Below, piece after piece: positions 17,301 to 24,902 of a stretch of DNA of 64,000 nucleotides. Position numbers and translations under genes: made by a program. Positions within the stretch are counted from its first letter, which is position 1, and each line of letters opens with the position of its first letter. This DNA is from Pseudomonas graminis (lineage in GTDB: Bacteria > Pseudomonadota > Gammaproteobacteria > Pseudomonadales > Pseudomonadaceae), in contig NZ_MDEN01000064.1 of the NCBI RefSeq assembly GCF_001705435.1, positions 186,001 to 250,000 on the forward strand, written 5' to 3'. The notes beneath the pieces are model-generated. The model was not told the origin of the DNA and searched no databases. It was given only the letters and a program-made list of their open reading frames with translations.

Positions 17301-17819
17301 TTAATCGTCGAGGCGCTCTTCGAGCTGGCGCACTTCGTAGGAGAGCTTGTCGAGGAACTGCATGCGGCGCATCAGCCGTTCAGCCTGATCACGCTGTGCA
17401 GCATCGTCCCAACAGGCCGCGAAGCTTTCGTTCAGTTCTTCCTGGGCAACCTTCAGCCGGCGTTTGAATACCGCAACACCCGCCAGATCCGCGTCGTCCT
17501 GCAAATCTTCGAGTTCTTCGCGCCACTGCATCTGCTGCATCAGAAACTCGGGATCCTGCACAGTGACTTCCAGCGGAACTTCGCCCTTTAGCGCCAACAG
17601 GTAACGCGCCCTTTTCGGCGCATTCTTGAGCGTTTGGTAGGCGTCGTTCAGACTGGCGGAGCGCTCCAGCGCAACCCGTTGCTCAGCCTCAGGGGCATCG
17701 GCAAAACGGTCGGGGTGCACGCTCCGGGCAAGCTCACGGTAACGCGTTGCCAACAGGTCGAGGTCCAGATTGAAGCCCGGCTGCAGGTCGAATAAAGCAA
17801 AGTGACAAGGAGTACCCAC
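17301..17819 (-). CDS. hscB: J-domain co-chaperone HscB
   Basis: Delivers IscU to HscA and stimulates its ATPase. The 172-residue product has an N-terminal J-domain with the HPD tripeptide in SVHPDRF and a C-terminal three-helix domain that binds IscU. The start is a GTG at 17819 (MGTPCHFALFDLQP), with a TGAGG box upstream; the longer frame to 17858 overlaps iscA and adds a basic stretch foreign to the family. It lies eight bases behind iscA. Confidence 0.94.
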   Translation of the reverse strand: MGTPCHFALFDLQPGFNLDLDLLATRYRELARSVHPDRFADAPEAEQRVALERSASLNDAYQTLKNAPKRARYLLALKGEVPLEVTVQDPEFLMQQMQWREELEDLQDDADLAGVAVFKRRLKVAQEELNESFAACWDDAAQRDQAERLMRRMQFLDKLSYEVRQLEERLDD

Positions 17820-17827
17820 AATAAGCC

Positions 17828-18151
17828 TCAGACGTTGAAGCTTTCGCCGCAGCCACATTCACCGCGCGAGTTGGGATTGTTGAACTTGAAGCCTTCGTTC
17901 AACCCTTCCTTGACGAAATCGAGCTCGGTGCCGTCAAGGTAGACCAGGCTCTTGGGATCGATGATCACCTTGACGCCGTGATACTCGAACACCGTGTCTT
18001 CGCTTTCCGGCTCATCGACGAACTCGAGCACGTAGGCAAGCCCGGAACAACCGGTCGTGCGAACGCCCAGACGAATGCCGTCACCCTTGCCGCGCCCATC
18101 GAGGGAGCGGCGTACATGGTTGGCGGCCGCTTCGGTCATGCTGATAGCCAT
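17828..18151 (-). CDS. iscA: A-type Fe-S scaffold/carrier IscA
   Basis: Carries iron or preformed clusters to apoproteins. The 107-residue sequence has the three invariant cysteines of A-type carriers: one in TTGCSGLAYVLEF (about 35) and two in the C-terminal CGCGESF (about 99 and 101). The full length and position between iscU and hscB are standard for the ISC operon. Confidence 0.96.
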   Translation of the reverse strand: MAISMTEAAANHVRRSLDGRGKGDGIRLGVRTTGCSGLAYVLEFVDEPESEDTVFEYHGVKVIIDPKSLVYLDGTELDFVKEGLNEGFKFNNPNSRGECGCGESFNV

Positions 18152-18202
18152 CGGAACTCCTTACCTCACGCAAGTTGCTTAACGCAGCGGAACAGACTCT
18201 GC

Positions 18203-18589
18203 TCAGAGCAGGCCTTTCTTCTGCTTGTAGTCGCGAACGGCCGCCTTAATGGCGTCTTCAGCGAGCACGGAGCAGTGGATTTTCACTGGCGGCAGGGCCA
18301 GTTCTTCAGCCAGTTGAGTATTTTTGATGGTCTCTGCTTCATCCAGAGTCTTGCCCTTCATCCACTCGGTGGCCAGGGAGCTCGACGCGATGGCAGAGCC
18401 GCAGCCGTAGGTTTTGAACTTGGCGTCTTCAATGATGCCCTGCTCGTTCACCTTGATCTGCAGACGCATAACGTCGCCGCAAGCCGGCGCGCCGACCATG
18501 CCGGTGCCGACATCAGGGTCTTCCGCGTTCATCTTGCCGACGTTGCGGGGATTCTCGTAGTGGTCAATGACCTTTTCGCTGTAAGCCAT
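18203..18589 (-). CDS. iscU: Fe-S cluster scaffold IscU
   Basis: The protein on which [2Fe-2S] clusters are built with sulfur from IscS. The 128 residues include the cluster ligands in GAPACGDVM (Cys about 37), YGCGSAIASSS (about 63) and HCSVLAEDAIKAA (His-Cys about 105-106), and the HscA-recognition LPPVK motif. The ATG at 18589 (MAYSEKVIDHYENPRNVG) gives the usual 128-residue length; five extra residues of a longer frame are not conserved. Confidence 0.97.
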   Translation of the reverse strand: MAYSEKVIDHYENPRNVGKMNAEDPDVGTGMVGAPACGDVMRLQIKVNEQGIIEDAKFKTYGCGSAIASSSLATEWMKGKTLDEAETIKNTQLAEELALPPVKIHCSVLAEDAIKAAVRDYKQKKGLL

Positions 18590-18675
18590 GGTGCAATTCC
18601 TCATCAGTTACAACACGTCGCTCTCGCGGCACTCGGAAGCTGTTTTCAAAGTGCCGCAGGTGTGGCGACTTTGAA

Positions 18676-19890
18676 TTAATGCGCCGCCCACTCGATCTTG
18701 GAGATGTCGACGCCGTCTTTGAACATGTCCCACAGCGGCGACAAGGCGCGCAGCTTGGTCACTGCCTCGCAGACTTTCTGCGCGGCGTAGTCAATTTCTT
18801 CTTCAGTCGTGAAGCGACCGAAGGTGAAACGGATCGAGCTGTGTGCCAGCTCGTCGTTACGGCCCAGGGCGCGCAGCACGTAGGAAGGCTCCAGGGAAGC
18901 CGAGGTGCACGCGGAGCCGGACGAAACCGCCAGGTCCTTGAGCGCCATGATCAGCGACTCGCCCTCTACATAGTTGAAGCTCAGGTTGAGGTTGTGCGGC
19001 ACACGGGCAGTCATGCTGCCGTTGATGTACAACTCTTCCAGGTGCGCAACCTGCTGATAGAAGCGATCGCTCAAGGCTTTGATGCGAACGTTCTCTGCAG
19101 CCATGTCTTCTTTGGCCACACGGAACGCTTCGCCCATGCCGACGATCTGGTGCGTCGCCAGCGTACCGGAACGCATGCCACGCTCGTGACCGCCACCGTG
19201 CATTTCGGCTTCGATGCGGACACGTGGCTTGCGGCTGACCCACAATGCGCCAATACCCTTCGGACCGTAGGTCTTGTGGGCCGAGAACGACATCAGATCA
19301 ACTTTGAGGTTGGCCAGGTTGATTTCAACCTTGCCGGTGGCCTGCGCTGCATCGACGTGGAAGAGCACACCGCGGGAGCGGGTCATCTCGCCGATGGCAG
19401 CGATGTCGTTGACCGTACCAATCTCGTTGTTGACGTGCATGATCGAGACCAGAACAGTGTCGTCGCGCATGACCGCTTCGATCATGGCCGGCGTGATCAG
19501 GCCATCTTCGGTCGGTTCGAGGTAGGTGACTTCAAAGCCTTCACGCTCAAGCTGACGCATGGTGTCGAGCACGGCTTTGTGTTCGATTTTGCTGGTGATC
19601 AGGTGCTTGCCTTTGGAGGCATAGAAATGCGCAGCGCCTTTGATCGCGAGGTTGTTGGACTCGGTAGCACCGGAAGTCCAGACGATTTCGCGTGGGTCGG
19701 CATTGACCAGATCGGCAACCTGACGGCGGGCGTTCTCGACCGCTTCTTCGGCCTTCCAGCCAAACACGTGGGAGCGCGACGCCGGGTTACCGAAGTTGCC
19801 ATCAACCAGAAGGCAGTCGCTCATTTTCTGCGCAACACGCGGGTCGACCGGGGTCGTCGCGGAATAATCGAGGTAAATTGGCAATTTCAT
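18676..19890 (-). CDS. iscS: Cysteine desulfurase IscS
   Basis: A PLP enzyme that removes sulfur from cysteine for Fe-S clusters, thiolated tRNAs and other cofactors. The 404-residue product has the PLP lysine in SAHKTYGPKG (about 206) and the persulfide cysteine in SSGSACTSASLEPSYV (about 328), with the long flexible loop of group I desulfurases. The start at 19890 (MKLPIYLDYSATTPVDPRVA) has AGGAGAT eight bases upstream. It follows iscR by 44 bases. Confidence 0.97.
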   Translation of the reverse strand: MKLPIYLDYSATTPVDPRVAQKMSDCLLVDGNFGNPASRSHVFGWKAEEAVENARRQVADLVNADPREIVWTSGATESNNLAIKGAAHFYASKGKHLITSKIEHKAVLDTMRQLEREGFEVTYLEPTEDGLITPAMIEAVMRDDTVLVSIMHVNNEIGTVNDIAAIGEMTRSRGVLFHVDAAQATGKVEINLANLKVDLMSFSAHKTYGPKGIGALWVSRKPRVRIEAEMHGGGHERGMRSGTLATHQIVGMGEAFRVAKEDMAAENVRIKALSDRFYQQVAHLEELYINGSMTARVPHNLNLSFNYVEGESLIMALKDLAVSSGSACTSASLEPSYVLRALGRNDELAHSSIRFTFGRFTTEEEIDYAAQKVCEAVTKLRALSPLWDMFKDGVDISKIEWAAH

Positions 19891-19934
19891 TGAATATCTC
19901 CTATCGGGCAGGCGCGCCGCGCGTTCATCTGCGT

Positions 19935-20426
19935 TCACTCAACGGCGGATGTTTCAATCTTGTCCAGTGGCTGCGTCTTGCTACCGCAACGGCGCAGATC
20001 CTGACGTTGGGCGACTTCTTGCACTTCACGGCGAGTGACGAGGTCGGCCAAGCTGATACCGCTTAGAAACTCGTGAATTTGCTGACTGAGGTCACACCAC
20101 AAGTGGTGGGTCAGACAGGTGTCACCGGCATGGCAATCACCGAGCCCCTGGCAGCGCGTCGCGTCAACCGATTCGTTGACCGCGTCGATCACCTGCGCCA
20201 CCTGAATGCCCTGCATTTGACGGGCCAGCTGATAACCGCCGCCGGGCCCACGCACGCTGGAGACCAGATTGCCGCGGCGCAGCTTGGCGAACAGTTGCTC
20301 GAGGTAGGAAAGGGAAATCCCTTGCCGCTCGGAGATATCGGCCAGGGACACTGGCCCATGCTGCGCATGCAATGCCAGGTCGAGCATGGCAGTGACAGCG
20401 TATCGGCCTTTTGTAGTCAGTCGCAT
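19935..20426 (-). CDS. iscR: Fe-S cluster-sensing transcription regulator IscR
   Basis: An Rrf2-family regulator that represses the isc operon when carrying a [2Fe-2S] cluster. The 163-residue protein has an N-terminal winged helix-turn-helix (MRLTTKGRYAVTAMLDLA to SVRGPGGGYQLAR) and the cluster ligands Cys92, Cys98, Cys104 and His107 in RCQGLGDCHAGDTCLTHH, the same positions as in E. coli. It is the first gene of the operon. The promoter upstream carries a matching IscR type 1 site, which indicates autoregulation. Confidence 0.97.
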   Translation of the reverse strand: MRLTTKGRYAVTAMLDLALHAQHGPVSLADISERQGISLSYLEQLFAKLRRGNLVSSVRGPGGGYQLARQMQGIQVAQVIDAVNESVDATRCQGLGDCHAGDTCLTHHLWCDLSQQIHEFLSGISLADLVTRREVQEVAQRQDLRRCGSKTQPLDKIETSAVE

Positions 20427-20458
20427 GACGTGTACCGCGGAGGTTCGGAATGAAGGCG

Positions 20459-20490
20459 AGTATGCTATTCCCGAGTATTTAAGTCAACTA
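20459..20490 (-). promoter_or_regulatory. isc operon promoter with IscR type 1 site
   Basis: On the minus strand TTGACT (20482-20487) and CATACT (20459-20464) are 17 bases apart, a sigma-70 -35/-10 pair. Overlapping it is ATAGTTGACT followed by ACTCGGGAAT, which resembles the type 1 operator bound by holo-IscR in E. coli. Binding there would cover the -35 box and the spacer and block RNA polymerase. Confidence 0.8.
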
Positions 20491-20592
20491 TAAGACCTAG
20501 CGGAACAGTCGGGATTACCCGCAAAAGCGCGGCGGCATCATAGCAAAACACGCCGGGATTGGCACATGCTCGACCTGAGGGCGCGCGCTGAC

Positions 20593-21375
20593 TTATTCCC
20601 GGGGCGCATTAACCTCGCAACGCTCTTTCATGCAGTCGAAAACTTCGTGACGCAGCTCGGGCAGTTCTTTTTCGCGATACTCGCCGCCCAGGCTTTTCAA
20701 TGCCTTGCCCATGTCCTCCACGCGCACGTCCATCGCTTGCAGGTGATCGAGCAACTGGCCGATCGCGCGTGCCACCGGATCAGGCATGTCCTCACCAACG
20801 CCATACGCATCGAAGCCGAGCTTTTCGGCGATCGCCTTGCGCTTCGCTTCGGCTTCGTCGTCAGACTTGACGATGATACGCCCCGGAATGCCCACCACCG
20901 TTGCACCCGCCGGCACAGGCTTGGTCACCACCGCATTAGAGCCGACCTTTGCCCCGGCGCCCACGGTGAACGGTCCGAGCACCTTGGCGCCCGCGCCGAC
21001 AACCACGCCGGACTCCAAAGTAGGATGGCGCTTGCCCTTGCTCCAGCTGGTGCCGCCCAGGGTCACGCCCTGATAGAGCGTCACGTCATCGCCAATCTCG
21101 GCGGTCTCGCCGATCACAATGCCCATGCCGTGATCGATGAAAAAGCGCCGACCGACTTTCGCACCCGGGTGAATCTCTATCCCGGTGAGCCAGCGACCGA
21201 AGTTGGAGACCATGCGCGCCGGCCATTTCAGTTCGTTGCGCCACAACCAGCCAGACAGCCGATGCAGCCAGATCGCGTGCATGCCGGGGTAGCAGGTCAG
21301 CACTTCAAAGGCATTTCGAGCCGCCGGGTCACGATGAAACACGCTTTGAATGTCTTCCCGCAAACGCTCGAACAT
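20593..21375 (-). CDS. cysE: Serine O-acetyltransferase
   Basis: Makes O-acetylserine from serine and acetyl-CoA, the first step of cysteine synthesis. The 260-residue sequence has the N-terminal helical domain and a left-handed beta-helix of hexapeptide repeats from GIEIHPGAKVGRRFFIDHG, with the catalytic His in IDHGMGIVIG, GGTSWSKGKRHPTL and KVGSNAVVTKPVPAG. The C-terminal extension past the helix (about 70 residues) is longer than in E. coli CysE and is acidic-helical, as in many pseudomonads. It overlaps trmJ by one base and feeds cysteine towards the IscS reaction encoded downstream. Confidence 0.93.
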   Translation of the reverse strand: MFERLREDIQSVFHRDPAARNAFEVLTCYPGMHAIWLHRLSGWLWRNELKWPARMVSNFGRWLTGIEIHPGAKVGRRFFIDHGMGIVIGETAEIGDDVTLYQGVTLGGTSWSKGKRHPTLESGVVVGAGAKVLGPFTVGAGAKVGSNAVVTKPVPAGATVVGIPGRIIVKSDDEAEAKRKAIAEKLGFDAYGVGEDMPDPVARAIGQLLDHLQAMDVRVEDMGKALKSLGGEYREKELPELRHEVFDCMKERCEVNAPRE

Positions 21376-22148
21376 TACTGATCCTTCCGCTTATAGGGTT
21401 CACCGGTGGCCGCTTTCTGGGTCTCGGTGAGGATGCCGCGCAAGATGCTCATCTCGGATCGATTGACCGCAGAGCGGCCGTACAGACGACGTAACCGCGC
21501 CATCAGGTGACGAGGCTTCTCGGGATCAAGGAAGCCAATGGCAACCAGCGTGGACTGGAGATGCTCATAGAATTTTTCCATCTCATCCATGGTCGCCAGC
21601 TCGGTACTTCGCACCGAATTGACTTCGAACTTCTCCACCTTACTCGCTTGACCGTCGGCCGCGAGCCAGGCCATGCGGGTTTCGTAACTCAACACCTGCA
21701 CAGCGGCGGCCAGATTCAACGAGCTGAATTCCGGGTCCGATGGGATGTGTACGTGGTAATGGCAGCGCTGCAACTCTTCATTGGTGAGGCCGGCGTATTC
21801 ACGACCGAACACCAGTGCGATCTCCTCGCCCAGCGCGGCGTGCTCAACGGTTTTGACGCCCGCTTCACGAGGGTCGAGCAGCGGCCAGGGAATGCGGCGG
21901 TCCCGGGCGCTGGTGCCCAACACCAGGTTGCAGCCTACCAGCGCATCTTCCAGCGTCGCCACGACCTGCGCACCTTCCAGAATATCGCCCGCGCCAGACG
22001 CCCGTGCATCGGCCTCATGGTGGGGAAACATGGCGGGATCAACCAGCACCAGACGTGAAAGGCCCATGTTTTTCATGGCACGTGCGGCGCCACCGATATT
22101 TCCGGGATGGCTGGTACCGACCAGGACGACACGAATTTTTTGCAGCAC
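21375..22148 (-). CDS. trmJ: tRNA (cytidine/uridine-32-2'-O)-methyltransferase TrmJ
   Basis: A SPOUT-class enzyme that methylates the ribose of position 32 in several tRNAs. The 257-residue product starts at a GTG and shows VLVGTSHPGNIGGAARAMKNMG (motif 1), ALVFGREYAGLTNEEL (motif 2) and SSLNLAAAVQVLSYE (motif 3) that together form the trefoil-knot SAM site. A C-terminal basic helical extension completes the family length. The trmJ-cysE-iscR order is usual in pseudomonads. The gene diverges from suhB. Confidence 0.94.
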   Translation of the reverse strand: MLQKIRVVLVGTSHPGNIGGAARAMKNMGLSRLVLVDPAMFPHHEADARASGAGDILEGAQVVATLEDALVGCNLVLGTSARDRRIPWPLLDPREAGVKTVEHAALGEEIALVFGREYAGLTNEELQRCHYHVHIPSDPEFSSLNLAAAVQVLSYETRMAWLAADGQASKVEKFEVNSVRSTELATMDEMEKFYEHLQSTLVAIGFLDPEKPRHLMARLRRLYGRSAVNRSEMSILRGILTETQKAATGEPYKRKDQ

Positions 22149-22383
22149 TGGTGAAGTCTCGCTAGCAGGTGAAAAGGGGGACGAATGTTACAGAAGCACT
22201 TGCTGCAACGCCACGAACCTTGCGCCTCACGCGCCGGATACGCCACTAAAAGGAGACAGGGCACCCCCGACCTCGTCGCGCCAAGCCGACCGGCCGCGCG
22301 GCAAAGTCTGCACTCGCGCTGGAAATCATCCAAGAGAACCAATAGAATGGCCGGCTCTCTTTAACGACCTAGGTGATCCATCC

Positions 22384-23199
22384 ATGCAGCCCATGCTGAA
22401 TATCGCGCTGCGCGCCGCCCGCAGCGCCAGCGAATTGATTTTCCGCTCCATCGAGCGCCTGGATACCATCAAGGTCGACGAAAAAGACGCGAAAGATTAC
22501 GTGACCGAAATCGATCGCGCTGCCGAGCAGAGCATCATTACCGCACTGCGCAAGGCGTATCCAACCCACGGCATCCTTGGCGAGGAAAGCGGCCTGCATG
22601 AAGGCAGCGGCGAAGGTACCGACTACCTCTGGATCATCGATCCACTCGACGGCACCACCAACTTCGTGCGTGGCGTTCCTCACTTCGCCGTCAGCATCGC
22701 GTGCAAATACCGCGGTCGCCTGGAACACGCCGTTGTTCTGGACCCGGTCCGTCAGGAAGAATTCACCGCCAGCCGTGGTCGTGGCGCTGCCCTGAACGGC
22801 CGCCGTCTGCGCGTTAGCCCGCGCAAGAGCCTTGAAGGCGCACTGCTCGGCACCGGTTTTCCGTTCCGCGAAAACCAGCTCGATAACCTCGATAACTACA
22901 TGAACATGTTCCGTTCGCTGGTGGGCCAGACGGCCGGTATCCGTCGCGCCGGCGCCGCAAGCCTGGACCTGGCTTACGTGGCTGCGGGCCGTTTCGACGC
23001 GTTCTGGGAATCGGGCCTGTCGGAATGGGACATGGCCGCAGGCGCCCTGCTCATTCAGGAAGCAGGCGGACTGGTCAGCGATTTCAACGGCGGTCACGAC
23101 TTCCTTGAAAAAGGTCACATCGTTGCTGGCAACACCAAATGCTTCAAAGCAGTGCTGACGTCGATCGCTCCATTTGTGCCGACTTCGCTGAAGCGTTAA
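22384..23199 (+). CDS. suhB: Inositol-1-monophosphatase SuhB / rRNA antitermination factor
   Basis: A Mg-dependent lithium-sensitive phosphatase; in E. coli SuhB also joins the ribosomal antitermination complex. The 271-residue sequence has EIDRAAEQSI, GEESG, DPLDGTTNFVRG (metal site) and WDMAAGALLIQEAGG (second motif). The ATG at 22384 (MQPMLNIALRAARSA) is the conserved start; the frame is open far upstream but that extension overlaps the trmJ region and is unlike the family. A terminator follows. SuhB also influences virulence gene expression in P. aeruginosa; no direct sign of that is seen here. Confidence 0.96.
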   Translation: MQPMLNIALRAARSASELIFRSIERLDTIKVDEKDAKDYVTEIDRAAEQSIITALRKAYPTHGILGEESGLHEGSGEGTDYLWIIDPLDGTTNFVRGVPHFAVSIACKYRGRLEHAVVLDPVRQEEFTASRGRGAALNGRRLRVSPRKSLEGALLGTGFPFRENQLDNLDNYMNMFRSLVGQTAGIRRAGAASLDLAYVAAGRFDAFWESGLSEWDMAAGALLIQEAGGLVSDFNGGHDFLEKGHIVAGNTKCFKAVLTSIAPFVPTSLKR

Positions 23200-23221
23200 G
23201 CCTAGCACGCTGTACAAGAGA

Positions 23222-23244
23222 ACCGGCCATGTGCCGGTTTTTTT
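23222..23244 (+). terminator. Terminator of suhB
   Basis: ACCGGC, loop CATGT, GCCGGT followed by seven Ts, 22 bases behind the suhB stop codon. Confidence 0.9.
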
Positions 23245-23273
23245 GTACCCTTGAGTCTCATGACACCGGCAAC

Positions 23274-23299
23274 AAAAAAGCACCCGAAGGTGCTTTTTT
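23274..23299. terminator. Second, bidirectional terminator between suhB and the glycine-zipper gene
   Basis: Six As, GCACC, loop CGAA, GGTGC and six Ts. It closes the converging glycine-zipper gene on the minus strand and gives a backup stop for suhB. Confidence 0.85.
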
Positions 23300-23317
23300 G
23301 AGGAACGGTTAGTGCTA

Positions 23318-23863
23318 TCACTGGCCCGCTTGGCTCAACTCCAGCTGACCTTCCTTGTTGACGGGGATCTGACTGCCCGGATCGCGATCCATACGCACCT
23401 GCCCGACTTTGTCGTTGAGCTTGTACTTCACGTTGTAGCCGACGACTTTATCGCTGATGTCATTGACGGTATTGCAGCGCGACTCGGTGGTGGTGTAAGT
23501 GTCGCGGTTCTGCATGCCTTCCTGAACCTTGTTACCGGCGTAACCCCCGCCGACCGCACCGGCGACCGTGGCAATCTTCTTGCCATTACCGCCACCCACC
23601 TGGTTGCCGAGCAGGCCACCGGCTACGGCACCGATGACACTCCCCACGATCTGATGCTCGTCCTTCACCGGCGCTCGGTGAGTGACTGCAACGTCTTTGC
23701 AGACTTGCCGCGGGGTTTTGATTTGTTCTTTAACAGGCTCGACGGCAAGTACGTCTGCGTACTCTGGGCCGCTTTGTTTTACGAGGCTATAGGTGGCCAA
23801 AGCACCACCGGCGGTAACACCGACGGCACCCAATACTGCACCAATAAGCAACGACTTGTTCAC
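23318..23863 (-). CDS. Glycine-zipper 2TM domain protein (17-kDa surface-antigen type)
   Basis: A 181-residue envelope protein of unknown specific function. An N-terminal hydrophobic helix (about residues 4-24, LLIGAVLGAVGVTAGGALA) serves as signal-anchor, and IVGSVIGAVAGGLLGNQVGGGNGKKIATVAGAVGGGYAGNKVQ is a classical double glycine-zipper, seen here in two halves separated by a GNGKK turn. The C-terminal part is beta-rich and polar. The start is a GTG at 23863 preceded by CAGGAGG; the longer frame adds a poorly conserved stretch. No lipobox is visible. It is monocistronic between terminators. Similar proteins are induced by envelope stress in some bacteria. Confidence 0.8.
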   Translation of the reverse strand: MNKSLLIGAVLGAVGVTAGGALATYSLVKQSGPEYADVLAVEPVKEQIKTPRQVCKDVAVTHRAPVKDEHQIVGSVIGAVAGGLLGNQVGGGNGKKIATVAGAVGGGYAGNKVQEGMQNRDTYTTTESRCNTVNDISDKVVGYNVKYKLNDKVGQVRMDRDPGSQIPVNKEGQLELSQAGQ

Positions 23864-23921
23864 GTGAACCTCCTGACGATATTCAGCGCGATTGCTCGCG
23901 CTACTCCCAGCCTTGGAGCAC

Positions 23922-23954
23922 AAAAAAAGGCGCGAGTTCACACTCGCGCCTTTT
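23922..23954. terminator. Bidirectional terminator behind secF
   Basis: Seven As, GGCGCGAGT, a short loop, ACTCGCGCC and TTTT. It lies about 30 bases beyond the secF stop and ends the yajC-secDF transcript. Confidence 0.88.
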
Positions 23955-23981
23955 CAGGTGATGGCCGGTTACCATTACTGG

Positions 23982-24893
23982 TTACGGACGGTCATCCACC
24001 TTGTCGACCGTGACCGGTGGCAGCAAGTCTTCGCTGCGCAGGTTCAGCCAGATCAGCACCACGTTGGCGATGTAGATCGACGAGTACGTACCTGCCAGAA
24101 CACCGATGAACAGTGCCACCGAGAACCCGTGCAGGCTATCGCCGCCAAAGATCCACAGCGCGACGATCGCCAGCAATGTGGAGATCGAGGTGGCCATGGT
24201 CCGCAGCAAGGTCTGCGTGGTGGAGATGTTGATATTCTCGATCAGCGAAGCCTTGCGCAGCAGACGGAAGTTCTCGCGAACCCGGTCGAATACCACAATG
24301 GTGTCGTTGAGCGAGTAACCAATGATCGCCAATACAGCGGCCAGAACGGTCAGGTCGAAGGTCACCTGGAAGAACGACAGAATGCCCATCGTCACCACCA
24401 CGTCGTGGATCAGCGAGATGATCGCCCCCACCGCGAACTTCCACTGGAAACGGAAGGCCAAGTAGACGAGAACGCCCCCCAGTGCCAACAGCATGCCGAG
24501 GCCACCCTGGTCGCGCAGCTCTTCACCCACCTGCGGACCGACGAACTCGACGCGCTTGACGGTCACCGGGTTATCGACGCCTGTCTTGCGCAGCGCTTCA
24601 GCAACCTGAGTGCCCAGCTGCGGGTCTTCACCCGGCATACGAACGAGCAGATCGGTGGTCGCACCGAAGCTTTGCACGACCGCTTCGGTATAACCCGACG
24701 TAACCAGCTCTTCGCGCACTTTGTGCAGATCGGCAGGGCGCTCGTAGGTTAGCTCGATCAGCGTACCGCCGGTGAAATCCAGACCGAAGTTCAGCCCTTT
24801 ATAGAACCAGCTGAACAACGCCAGAACGGTAAGGAGCATGGTAATGGCGAACGCAATGTTGCGAACGCCCATGAAGTTGATCGTACGTTTCAT
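23982..24893 (-). CDS. secF: Protein translocase subunit SecF
   Basis: Partner of SecD in the proton-driven RND-like complex that pulls preproteins through SecYEG. The 303-residue product has six transmembrane helices, starting with FMGVRNIAFAITMLLTVLALFSW, the periplasmic head with GLDFTGGTLIEL, and the conserved membrane motif SLNDTIVVFDRVREN in the C-terminal half. It follows secD by nine bases. Confidence 0.96.
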   Translation of the reverse strand: MKRTINFMGVRNIAFAITMLLTVLALFSWFYKGLNFGLDFTGGTLIELTYERPADLHKVREELVTSGYTEAVVQSFGATTDLLVRMPGEDPQLGTQVAEALRKTGVDNPVTVKRVEFVGPQVGEELRDQGGLGMLLALGGVLVYLAFRFQWKFAVGAIISLIHDVVVTMGILSFFQVTFDLTVLAAVLAIIGYSLNDTIVVFDRVRENFRLLRKASLIENINISTTQTLLRTMATSISTLLAIVALWIFGGDSLHGFSVALFIGVLAGTYSSIYIANVVLIWLNLRSEDLLPPVTVDKVDDRP

Positions 24894-24902
24894 GGCAGCC
24901 CC

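Noticed and set aside
21781..22383. A 200-residue N-terminal extension of SuhB from 21781
   Set aside because: The extension is antisense to trmJ, basic and Ser/Arg-rich, and the known SuhB N-terminus begins at 22384.
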